Source: Azolla caroliniana (lineage: Eukaryota; Polypodiophyta). From it: a DNA stretch of 64,000 nt. A program made the translations under genes and the position numbers. Within the stretch, counting starts at the first letter, position 1, and each line of letters opens with the position of its first letter. The stretch covers positions 8,060,001 through 8,124,000 of the forward strand of contig JBHGNT010000001.1 of NCBI GenBank assembly GCA_043228905.1, read 5' to 3'. The notes beneath the pieces are model-generated. The model did not search any database. It was not told where the DNA came from and was given only the letters and a program-made list of their open reading frames with translations. Of this stretch, positions 25,553-35,090 are shown piece by piece.

Positions 25553-26550
25553 TCACAAAACCTGTTTGTTTTCAATGCTGTTTATTTGTGTTTTCTCCTC
25601 CTCGTCTCCTTCAGCCTCTTGTTCATTAGACTCAACTTCTTGCTGCATTTCTAACTCTTCTTCCTTTTCGTCTTCCTAGTGATAAACAAATCCAATTATG
25701 TAAGTCTACTGAATCTGACAAACCATTATATTCGCAACAAATTATACCCTTCCCCCCCAATACCTCCTTTTCTCCGATATCTACGGCATCAGCAATTGCC
25801 TCTTCCAACTCTTGGTCCTGCAACATGTATTTAATTTTCACACATGAAAGATGAAATTCAATCCATCTATAAATACATAATCTACACCAGACATTAAAAG
25901 CTTGCAAAATTGTGTAGCTAACTTTTATGGATTCCTAAGATTGACCCATGAATTAAAACAAATGGCATGCATTAAAGGATAACAGCAAAATCAGATGGAC
26001 GACTAAATTCAGATGGAAGACTAAATTTGTATTTCGCACTATCATCCAAGGTTGGCTTGGCCATTGGCATATACACAATAAGGCAGGAGATTAACTCCAA
26101 TGACTAAACTATTAACAAAAAAGAGAAAATATGAAGGATCGTAGGTAGGTGTGTAGAGAACATTGATGAAATTCAATCCATCTATAAATACATAATCTAC
26201 ACCAGACATTAAAAGCTTGCAAAATTGTGTGTAGCTAACTTTTATGGATTCCTAAGATTGACCCATGAATTAAAACAAATGGCATGCATTAAAGGATAAC
26301 AGCAAAATCAGATGGAGGACTAAATTCAGATTGAAGACTAAATTTGTATTTCGCAACTATCATCCAAGGTTGGCTTGGCCATTGGCATACACACAATAAG
26401 GCAGGAGATTAACTCCAATGACTAAACTATTAACAAAAAAGAGAAAATATGAAGGATCGTAGGTAGGTGTGTAGAGAACATTACCACTACTTAAGTGAGA
26501 AATATGTGTGTGTGCATGCGTGCATGTGTGTGTGTGTGCGTGTGCGTGTA

Positions 26551-26592
<42 letters not shown>

Positions 26593-29558
26593 GCAAAACA
26601 TGTTACCATTGCAAACTGATTTGCAGCTTCTTTCTGTTGCATCTCCTTGAGTTCTTCCCGAGTTATCAGCCTCCCAGCCTATCCAGAAACCCATTAGTTA
26701 GCTAGCTAGCTAGCTAGCTAAATCCCTCTAATTACAAAGTATTCAAAAGAACCTATTGGAAACTAAAATTATTGTGTCGAAAAGGAAGAGCAATTAAAAT
26801 AAGAGGGCAAAATATTACTATATGTAAAATATTATGCAATAAAAGTTTTATCTAGTTTTTCCTAGTTTCAAGGCTGTTTAAAGCTAGGCTTCAAATAGAG
26901 CAAATGGCCTCTCACAGGCAATACAAAAAGATGGGGACAGCAATTTACACATAAAAACTGGATAATAATAAGACTGAAGAAAATAGTAAAAACGTGTGTC
27001 TAATAAAACAATATCACTATATGCATTTGAAACTATTAATAATTACATTGCAAGCCCTTGGACAGGTAAATGGAAATTTCGTGCAAAGTCAAGAATAAAA
27101 TATTTAGAAGAACACAACAAACCTTTCTAAGTGATTCAAATATACTAATCCTTGGTTCATGAAAGTTCGGTCCACGGTAATCGATTTTCTGATTTGGGTC
27201 TCGGTAGTAGTTTGCTGTTGGGTATACTGGATCGCCTCCCCAAACTGCACAAGATATGAAAAGTTTTTAGATAGTTTACCACAAAATAGAACACAATTAA
27301 GAGGTTCAGTTGAAAAGATTTTTAAGTTTACTGATTATCAATAGTTCTAATCGTGAAGATGCATATCTATTACCATGCACAAATCACATTCAATTTTTTG
27401 TTTCCTAGGTTATCAGGGTCACATGCCACTATCATGTAGGTTAAGAAGAAAAAAGACAATGAATTCAAAATTCCTTTCTAAAATCATCTCTGATCTTCAT
27501 GCAAGCTATAGATTCTCTACTATGGGACAATAAATCAAGAATGGAGCTCAAAATATTCAAAATATTCAAAAATATGCAAGCCATCTAAAAAGTGTATAGG
27601 TAAAAATATTTGACATTGAAGCATGAGTTGCAAGAAAACAAGCTTAGACTGCCAAAGCAACATCAAATTAGCCTCTCAGAAAGATTTAATAAACAAGGTC
27701 TGAAAAGATACACCCACTTGCTTTTTTCTCCTCCAAACTCATGCGAATCGCTAGTGGATCTCTTTCAATGCGAGGATCTGTTCCCATCATGATCCGATAC
27801 TCTGCAAAAGTTTGATGTGCAAACATCTCAATGAGTTGTGCAGATTCAGTTTGTCCTGTCTCTTCATATCGTTTCTTCACAGCTTCTTTTGAGCAGTCTT
27901 TCTTCCACGCCTTGACCCACTCACTATAATATGCCATTGCACCTATCTCTCTCCGCCTTTTCTTTTCAAGTTCAATTCTATAAGCACCCAGAATCAATAT
28001 AAAACATAAGAAGACATAGTGCTTTCTGTGTACATTATTTTATCCACTGATTTTTAAGCGAGCTTATTTATAGACATGGTCTTACCTTTCCTTTTTCAGA
28101 GCATGTTTCCGAGCACGTGCAAGAACTGTTTCAGTAACAGTAGGCTTCTCACCAAATAACTTGATCTGGCCAGATTTCGCCGCTGCAGCGGCCAAGACCT
28201 GTAGAAAAACATTGCACTGAGAAGGGTAGAAGAAGAATACCTTTCGACTGATGGATCAAGTGACTTACATTTTAGAGAGTCTTACTAATTCACTTAGCAA
28301 ATTCTTAGCTCTTATCGCAACTGTGTTACTCGCTCACTTCACAAATACTTAGTTTTTACTTGCTCACTTCACATATTCTTAGTTCTGAACTCATTTACTT
28401 TACATATACTTAAATTCTTATTCACACACTTTGCATATACTTGGTGCTGACTCACCACAGACTTCACATAAACTTAGTTCCTTCTTGATCACTTAAAGGA
28501 AGTTCTGACAAAGGCTTCAAACTGAACTACATTTGAATTATTACTTGGCAAAATAATTGGTCCATTCTTAGTGTCCGAAAATGTTATGAAAAAACCCCTA
28601 CTTACCGCAAAGTTATCAGGGGGTGGCCTACTGAAATCATGCCATGGCTCTTTCTCAGGTGGAATCTTCCGCCAGTTGTACCACAATTTTTCATCAGGTA
28701 GCGGAGTGAGGTCTTTCACTGGCTCCTCTTCAGGTTCCTTTGCATCAGGGTCTTTGTATGTTACATATTCATCTCTATACTCATCACCATCTTCTTCGTC
28801 TTCGTATTCTTCCTTTCTTTCGAGAGTTTGTATACCTTTATTCAAGAAATATCTTAAGCACTGGAAGTTAGGATGAAATCACTATCTTTCAAAATACTTT
28901 GCAAATATAAAGAAAGGAAGAAGATAAAGATCTTAAATGAAATATCTCGTAACACTTCTGCATAAATACAAGATGAACTGAACTACTAAAACGTCAAGAA
29001 ACATAAAGCATGGGACACACATGACAAAACATAACCTGAAATCATGATCGTTCAAATCTCTTTAAAAAACGACATCAATGTGTTTGACAAGATGAAATTG
29101 TGATATTTCAGAAGATTTATAAAAGAACAAAAACTATAGAGAAACTAAAAGTTTGAAAACAAAAAAAGACAGAAATCCTAATGAAATAGACTAAGCAATT
29201 TGGCATATATGGTAATATGTAAGACAGCTATCCTGAAGAAATAGCTCAAGCAAATGGGCATATTTATAGATGCTCACGAGATAGACATCTCAATGAAATA
29301 TCTTAAGACATACGTATAACACATAATGACCCGCAAGACAAGAAATCTCAATGAAAAATCTCAAGCAAATATGCAGACATAAAAAGACACAAATTATATG
29401 GGATACGAAGGGGAAAAGGAAAACCATTCACGTGCAGGTAAACATCAGTAATATATATACACAATATCACACATATACATGTAAAGACACATAGTGCACA
29501 ATATGTACATACATTTACACATATACACGTAGTGTGCACACACACATACATGATGCAC

Positions 29559-29598
<40 letters not shown>

Positions 29599-30482
29599 CA
29601 AGTACACACACGTGCATGTAAACAACACGCATCCGCAAACACAAACACGAGCATACATATAGATATAGACAGATGAAAAGATTAAGTAAAAGAAGAAGAT
29701 GACAACGAGGTTCTTACTTTGCTGGGATTCAGTTTCCTTGGGAGCTTCTTCCTCAGCCACCTTCCGACGTCGCCGACTGCCCGGCTTCTGTTGAGTAGCC
29801 TTAGAAGATGATGAAGATGGAGAGGAAGTCTTCTTAGGTACATCTGCACGTGTTCTTCTCATGATGCGAGGTACATCAGCCGACCAAAAGGGCTCATCAG
29901 GAATATTGTTTCTACTAGTAGAGAAGGCCGGTCCGGGCTCTCCTGATATATCATCATATGAATGGTATTGAGGAGGTTGAATTGGTGGGTCCACCGCATC
30001 ATCAAGAGTCGATCTGATGCTCAGCCTTAGCTTAGATCTTCTAGTTTGATGATGAAACAAGCTTTCCGATGAAGAAGGAAGAAGCCATATCCTCATGTTT
30101 CTTAGTAATGGTTGAGCACTACCACTGAAGCTGCAGGGAAAGCTCTGATGCCCCTGTGTAAACTGTTTAAACATCAGACGGTTAACAAACAGACCATTAA
30201 AAAAAATTAGAATTTTCAGTTTGGGGTTTCACAAGAAATGGTCTTCACAAGGATGACTGTTTATCTGGTTTTATAAGGGGTTTTCCGGATTTGGGTTTTG
30301 AGATAGGGTTTAAAAATAAACAATTCGACCATAAAGTATTAACAAGAAACAGGCTTTTGGGTTTAAAGTCAGGGTTAGAACTGAAGGTTCCAAAAGAATC
30401 AATTTCGACTCATACAATTAGCAACAAAACTTAAATTTGGGTTTATGGTATGACGAGAGAAAATAGAAACAAATAGACAGAC

Positions 30483-30523
<41 letters not shown>

Positions 30524-30557
30524 TTACCCAGGGAGTATCATATTTCAGAGAAGGCAT
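25553..30557 (-). CDS. PTAC12: pTAC12/HEMERA, component of plastid-encoded RNA polymerase
   Basis: Plastid transcriptionally active chromosome protein 12 (HEMERA). It is a subunit of the plastid-encoded polymerase complex and, in Arabidopsis, a dual plastid/nuclear factor in phytochrome signalling. Nine minus-strand exons: 30557-30528, 30153-29718, 28835-28606, 28198-28086, 27977-27718, 27244-27123, 26678-26607, 25817-25764 and 25675-25553. All phases agree, giving 479 residues. Family blocks seen: KLWYNWRKIPPEKEPWHDF, GQIKLFGEKPTVTETVLAR, MAYYSEWVKAWKK, AQLIEMFAHQT, EYRIMMGTDPRIERDPLA, WGGDPVYPTANYYRDP, YRGPNFHEP and the acidic AIADAVDIGE. The first exon has only ten codons (MPSLKYDTPW). Residues about 10-60 could act as a transit peptide. 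The C-terminus is acidic but shorter than I recall for Arabidopsis, and its last exon is uncertain (see findings). Family assignment is very secure. Confidence 0.93.
25850..26482. repeat. Near-identical 315-bp tandem duplication in pTAC12 intron
   Basis: Copy 1 (25850-26164) and copy 2 (26165-26482) both begin gatgaaattcaatccatc and end gtgtagagaacatt. I count three small insertions or substitution-type differences plus a few single-base changes, roughly 98% identity. The pair lies within the intron separating the seventh and eighth exons and has no coding role. Confidence 0.9.
26503..26592. repeat. (GT)n(GA)n compound microsatellite
   Basis: Imperfect GT repeats followed by pure GA repeats, ending only 15 bases from the 5' splice site of the pTAC12 intron (donor at 26606). 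Confidence 0.95.
26700..26720. repeat. Short (GCTA)n repeat
   Basis: About five tandem copies of a GCTA/TAGC tetranucleotide in a pTAC12 intron, just upstream (on the gene strand) of the acceptor at 26679. Confidence 0.9.
28290..28497. repeat. Degenerate ~38-bp tandem repeat in pTAC12 intron
   Basis: About five diverged copies of a unit resembling cacttcacatattcttagtt fill most of the intron between the third and fourth pTAC12 exons (28199-28605). Copies differ at many positions, so the array is old. Confidence 0.7.
29561..29594. repeat. (CA)n microsatellite in pTAC12 intron
   Basis: About 17 CA units within a wider CA-rich and ATAC-rich stretch (29440-29660) of the intron after the second exon. 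Confidence 0.95.
30487..30522. repeat. (GA)n microsatellite at pTAC12 first splice donor
   Basis: About 18 GA units begin only a few bases inside the first intron of pTAC12 (donor at 30527). On the gene strand this is a CT tract immediately downstream of the donor. Length changes here could affect recognition of the ten-codon first exon. Confidence 0.9.
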
Positions 30558-31609
30558 TGCCTTTCTGCTTCTTCTTCTTTTCCTTACTTCTGCAGAAGAG
30601 ACCCCGCTGCTTGCATGAGCTTGGATTGGAGACTAAAAGAGGAGAGAATTTTATTATATGGACAAGAGGAAGAGATGGATATGTATATGTGTGTGTATGT
30701 CTGTGTGTGTGTGTGAGAGAGAGCTTTCTGGCTTCTAGTTAAGTAAGCCCTTATAAAACCTTTGAGGCCAAGAAAGTTTTTGATGGAAGAAAATTTTTGA
30801 TGGATATGTTGCCCACATTCCATTCCACAAAGCCTTTTATAGGTTCGAGCTCGGACTTTCAACAATCAAGTCTCGCCCCAAAGACCAATCATTTGGAATC
30901 GAGTGGGGCAAAATTATGTATCAACCATGCTTTCAAAGACCTCGTTCATAGTAGTGTAGGATGGCTATCCACATCTAGAGACCCGATCATTTGGTGCATA
31001 AGGGACCCTATATTGAGATCAAAAGTGAGGCCCCAACTAGGATGGTTGTGTTGATAAAAGCATGGATGCTCGAATTGGGGCGCGCTGATAAAAAATCAGA
31101 GGAGTGTCGAGAGATAGATTATGGCTTGGATGTCTCGATTGGGGATATCAACGTATTTGTCAATGAAGTTCTTCATGACTTGGAGCATCTCGATTTAGTG
31201 GATTTATTTCAGCGAGGATGAGGAAAGGTTGGTTAATTAAAAAGAAGTGTAGGATGATGCATCCTTTAAGCAAAAAGGCAATCGTGCCAAGACCAATGTT
31301 GCAAGATAAGAAAAATGTCATGGTTCATGCTGAGATGTTCAATTGGTGGCTCACACTTCCCATCCTCCACTATCTCTTTGGTTGCATCAATTCTTAAACA
31401 TATGATAACTATTCCAACTTGTTCGAAGCCTAGACTCGTAGCATACATGCCACCTGTTTTTCAATGGGACAATCCCTTGCATGTAAATGTGGGATGGTTT
31501 CTTGGTTGTAGAACCTATATCGATGTCTATTATTTTCCCCATCTTGATAGTAAGCTTGTTGGTTCCATAAAATGTTTCTAATACAATGCAACTAGTAACT
31601 AATGTTGCA

Positions 31610-31830
31610 TATTGTTTAGACTATAAGAGAACAACACAACATCATTGGCATATAGGAATATAAAAATAAGCACGCACATGAGTATTTGGCCATGCAATCC
31701 TTTGCAACCTTATGTACAGTTTTTTTCTAGTTTATGGACGCATAAACCAAACTGTGAGGGAGAGAGTAGACATCCTTGCTTAACCCCTATGTTGCTCAAA
31801 ACTTACTTAAAGAAACAATTATACATTTTC
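31610..31830 (-). pseudogene. LINE reverse-transcriptase relic
   Basis: Translating the minus strand gives NIGVKQGCLLSPSQFG, then after one stop codon FLYANDVVLFSYS. These are the GVKQGCxLSP and FxYADDxVL motifs of plant non-LTR reverse transcriptases. The catalytic YADD reads YAND, and a stop separates the motifs, so this is dead. No intact ORF surrounds it. Confidence 0.75.
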
Positions 31831-32359
31831 AATTTGGCATCCAGAGTGTTTACACAATTATCCCACAATTGCTCTATACTCTAATGGCATTTTGATACGA
31901 CGAGGAAGAGATTTTATAAGTGTATTGATATGTCAAATATGAGATATCAAAATTGAAAATGTAATACATGAGTAAGTCAATAGCAACTCTCGATGTTGGA
32001 ACTTTACCAATGAATGTAGCGGTTGAGAGAGGGAGGGGGGGGAGGGGGTGCCTCAATGCTCCTCTCATCAAACAGGATGTGAACTAAGTTGTATTATAGT
32101 AGGAAGCTAAATAAAGGCACACATGCTCTTGACATATTTGGTACAAAGAGTTTATTTGCAAGACCCTCCTCATTTCTCATAGCTTATGATACATTGGCAT
32201 TGCAAAAAATGCATTGTCCATATGACAAACCCCTCTTCCAAACAATTTTCCAAATCTATTTGTTTAGTGTGTGCTTTGGCCTTTTTTTTACTTATTTCTC
32301 GTTCAATTATTGGAAGTACATATGGTTCTTTAGGTTTAGCCCTCCTAAGGAGAGGGTTG

Positions 32360-32470
32360 TCATTAAGCTCATGCTTTTGTTGTGATACTCAATTGGAAGA
32401 CAATATACATCAATTCATTCTAGGCCCTATTGCACGTGCTATTTGGAAATATTTAGTTGAAATATGGCAA
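32360..32470 (+). pseudogene. LINE zinc-binding (zf-RVT) relic
   Basis: The plus strand encodes CFCCDTQLEDNIHQFILGP and ARAIWKYLVEIW, resembling the C-terminal zinc-binding region of plant LINE ORF2 (CxxC, E-x3-H-x-F, then A-x2-W). It is opposite in orientation to the RT relic about 600 bases upstream, so they derive from different insertions or a rearranged one. The final Cys is missing. Confidence 0.5.
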
Positions 32471-32686
32471 GTATCGTCTTCTTGTTATCTGATGCATAAA
32501 CAATGGGCTTTCAACTAATATGTGCAATGGGAGTGGTTTTGTTGCATTTCATGCTAACATCTCATAAAGTGGCAGAGCTAGTGAGGCTTGTGCACACCAC
32601 GGGTGCGAACAGTAAGGTGGGTATTATAAACGTGTGTCTATTACCATGGATATACTCTGAAACAGGACATATCATCGAGACCCACC

Positions 32687-33290
32687 ATTGGTGGTGTGCA
32701 AGATGAAGACCAGAATGTCATGCGGGTCAAATCAGCGCCGAGAGACCGACCATGGACCTTCAAGATTGAAATATTGACTTGCCTTCGACTTGACCTTCTA
32801 ATGAAAAGAAGGTCAATCGAGATAAACCTTAAACCTAACATTGGTGGTGTGCACTGTGCAGGATGAAGACAAGAAAGGCATGTGGGTCCAATCAGGCCAA
32901 GAGAGTGACTATGGACCCTCAAGATTGAAATCTTGACTTCACTTTATCTTGACATTCTCTTCACGAGGAGGTCAATCGACATTTGCCTTGAGCCCAACAT
33001 TGGTGGTTTGTGTGTAGGACGAAGCCGAGAAAGTCACGTGGGTCAAATCAAGTTGAGAAACCGACTATGGACCTTCAAGATCGAAATCTTGACTTGACTT
33101 GGAATTGACCTTCTCTTCACTAGAAGGTCAGTCGAGATCAGCCTTAGACCCAACATTGGTGGTATGTAGGATGAAGACCTGAGAGTCATGCGGGTCAAAT
33201 CCGACTATGGACCTTCAAGACTTGCATCACCAGAAATATATGTATAAAATCTTGACTTCTTTTTGACTTGACCTTCTCTTCACAAGAAGG
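32687..33290. repeat. ~155-bp tandem repeat array directly upstream of WRNIP1
   Basis: Unit starts marked by cattggtggt lie at about 32687, 32840, 32999 and 33155 (spacings 153, 159, 156). Each unit repeats gatgaagac, catg(c/t)gggtc, ctatggacc(t/c)tcaaga, then tcttgactt and a gaccttctcttcac block. The fourth copy is rearranged inside and runs to about 40 bases before the WRNIP1 start codon. Confidence 0.85.
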
Positions 33291-33329
33291 CACAGACAGA
33301 GAGGAAGAGAGAGATATAGACTCAGCACC

Positions 33330-35090
33330 ATGGAAGAATTGCTCAACATGGGCTTCTCTGAGGAGCTTGCCACACGGGCCATCTCTGCTACTGGTGGAAG
33401 GTCCACCATGGAAGCTGCAGAATGGCTTCTCAATCATCATCATCATCATCATCATCAGACCTCAGAAGCTGCTTCCTCGTGCCGCTCGAAACAAGCTACT
33501 GTGGATCGATTCTTCTCCATGGATTCTTCTTCAGAAGGTAAACTTCTTTCATCGCAACAAACCTTAAAACGGAGAAGAAATCATGACGAAGAAGAAGAAG
33601 TCGAAAAGACAGTACAAGAAAAGCCAAAACCTAAGGAAAATGAAAAAGAGGAAGAATCTAGGGTTAGGGTTAGGGCTAGCAAGATCCCGTTGGCTGAAAG
33701 GTTGCGACCGCGCTCAGTGGATGAGATTCTTGGTCAAGACCATCTTCTCGGGCCTGGTTGCATCCTTCGGTCCTTGATCGAGGCCAAAACAATGGCCTCT
33801 ATTATTCTCTGGGGTCCACCTGGCTCCGGAAAGACATCTCTGGCACGTGCAATTTCTCGCTCAATCGGCACTTGTCGCTTCGTATCTGCCTCTGCTGTCA
33901 CGAGTGGTGTGCGAGAAGTCAGAGAAATCCTAGATGAAGCTAAAAAGAGATCTAAAGTGGGTATTAGAACTCTATTCTTCATGGATGAGGTGCATAGGTT
34001 CAATAAAGCTCAACAAGATGCTTTTCTTCCTGCAATCGAGGCTGGGGATGTGACATTCATCGGTGCCACCACTGAGAACCCCTCATTTGAGCTCAACCCT
34101 GCCCTCCTCTCGCGGTGCAAGGTCCTTACTTTGAACAAAATACCCCCAGATATTATCAAAAGGCTTCTTGAAAGGGCTCTCTCAGACACTGAAAAGGGAG
34201 TTATGGCCGGTATCGGTGAAGATCCTTCCATTCGGTGGGTACAAGCTGAAGAGGAAGCTTTGGGGTTTCTATCTGATGCTGCTGATGGTGATGCCAGAGT
34301 TGCTCTGAATGCCTTAGAAATTGCAGTTATGTCAGCTGTGTCGAGGGTGAAAAATTGGGCTTCCAAGGAACATGAAACACCCTTCATTAATGTCAATGGA
34401 GGGGGATCAGAACTTGGCAAATCATCCTCGATTCTGAAGTGTGAAGATGTAAACGTAATTGCCTCTGACTCGGTTGAACTCTCTGAAGTCAAAACAGCTT
34501 CAAATGGCAATGTGGATGGTGTGATCATGGTGAGATTAGATGACATCTCAGAAGCTCTACAACGCTCGCATATCCTCTATGACAAGAAAGGAGAAGAGCA
34601 CTACAACATCATAAGTGCACTTCACAAATCTATGCGGGGCGGAGACCCCGACGCAGCCTTATATTGGCTTGCTCGGATGCTCGAAGGGGGGGAGGGGCCT
34701 TTGTATATAGCTCGTCGGCTTGTTAGGTTTGCGAGTGAGGACATAGGACTGGCTGACCCACAAGCACTGACTCTGGCAGTATCTTGCTATCAATCATGCC
34801 ATTTCCTCGGGATGCCAGAGTGCAATGTGCACCTAGCCCAGTGTGTTTCCTATCTAGCACTAGCACCGAAGTCTGTAGCTGTCTATCAGGCTATCAATGA
34901 GGCGCAAGAGTGGGTCAAAAAGAGAGGGAATGAACCTGTTCCTTTGCATTTGAGAAATGCACCAACTGGCTTAATGAGGCAGCTAGGCTATGGACGCGGT
35001 TATATATACCCACCCAATTGCGATGGGCCAGTCAAACAAGATTATCTCCCGCCCTCGCTTCGAGGCCATAAGTTTTTGAAGTGGCCATGA
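33330..35090 (+). CDS. WRNIP1/Mgs1/RarA-family AAA+ ATPase with UBA domain
   Basis: Eukaryotic WRNIP1 (yeast Mgs1, bacterial RarA) homologue, acting at stalled replication forks with PCNA and polymerases. One uninterrupted 586-residue ORF. Residues 1-40 form a UBA-like ubiquitin-binding domain (LLNMGFSEELATRAI, then ATGG and AAEWLL), followed by a run of seven His. Residues 55-62 read QATVDRFF, matching the PIP-box pattern Q-x2-hydrophobic-x2-aromatic-aromatic for PCNA binding. A basic patch (LKRRR) may be a nuclear localisation signal. Walker A is GPPGSGKT (162-169), Walker B FFMDEVHRF (about 216-224), and sensor 1 GATTENPSFELNP, all diagnostic of the family. The MgsA C-terminal tetramerisation region follows (SMRGGDPDAALYWLARML, RRLVRFASEDIGLADP). 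The start codon begins the UBA domain. The array upstream may affect its promoter. Confidence 0.96.
   Translation: MEELLNMGFSEELATRAISATGGRSTMEAAEWLLNHHHHHHHQTSEAASSCRSKQATVDRFFSMDSSSEGKLLSSQQTLKRRRNHDEEEEVEKTVQEKPKPKENEKEEESRVRVRASKIPLAERLRPRSVDEILGQDHLLGPGCILRSLIEAKTMASIILWGPPGSGKTSLARAISRSIGTCRFVSASAVTSGVREVREILDEAKKRSKVGIRTLFFMDEVHRFNKAQQDAFLPAIEAGDVTFIGATTENPSFELNPALLSRCKVLTLNKIPPDIIKRLLERALSDTEKGVMAGIGEDPSIRWVQAEEEALGFLSDAADGDARVALNALEIAVMSAVSRVKNWASKEHETPFINVNGGGSELGKSSSILKCEDVNVIASDSVELSEVKTASNGNVDGVIMVRLDDISEALQRSHILYDKKGEEHYNIISALHKSMRGGDPDAALYWLARMLEGGEGPLYIARRLVRFASEDIGLADPQALTLAVSCYQSCHFLGMPECNVHLAQCVSYLALAPKSVAVYQAINEAQEWVKKRGNEPVPLHLRNAPTGLMRQLGYGRGYIYPPNCDGPVKQDYLPPSLRGHKFLKWP

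Larger units (their letters stand above)
30700..33290. other. Intergenic, with LINE relics and a satellite array
   Basis: Space between the divergently transcribed pTAC12 and WRNIP1 genes. It contains two separate LINE fragments on opposite strands (31610-31830 minus, 32360-32470 plus) and a ~155-bp tandem array abutting WRNIP1. Remaining short ORFs (for example 30991-31221) show no recognisable domain. Confidence 0.55.

Noticed and set aside
26360-26705. ORFs of repeated Thr-His or Cys-Val across the GT/GA tract
   Set aside because: Translations of a microsatellite lying in a pTAC12 intron.
29348-29644. 98-codon Cys/Val-rich ORF
   Set aside because: Translation of CA/GT repeats in a pTAC12 intron.
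32687-33290. CRISPR array
   Set aside because: The units are contiguous ~155-bp repeats without unique spacers, in a plant nuclear context.
34010-34546. 178-codon minus-strand ORF inside WRNIP1
   Set aside because: Antisense shadow of the ATPase exon; no plausible domain or start context.
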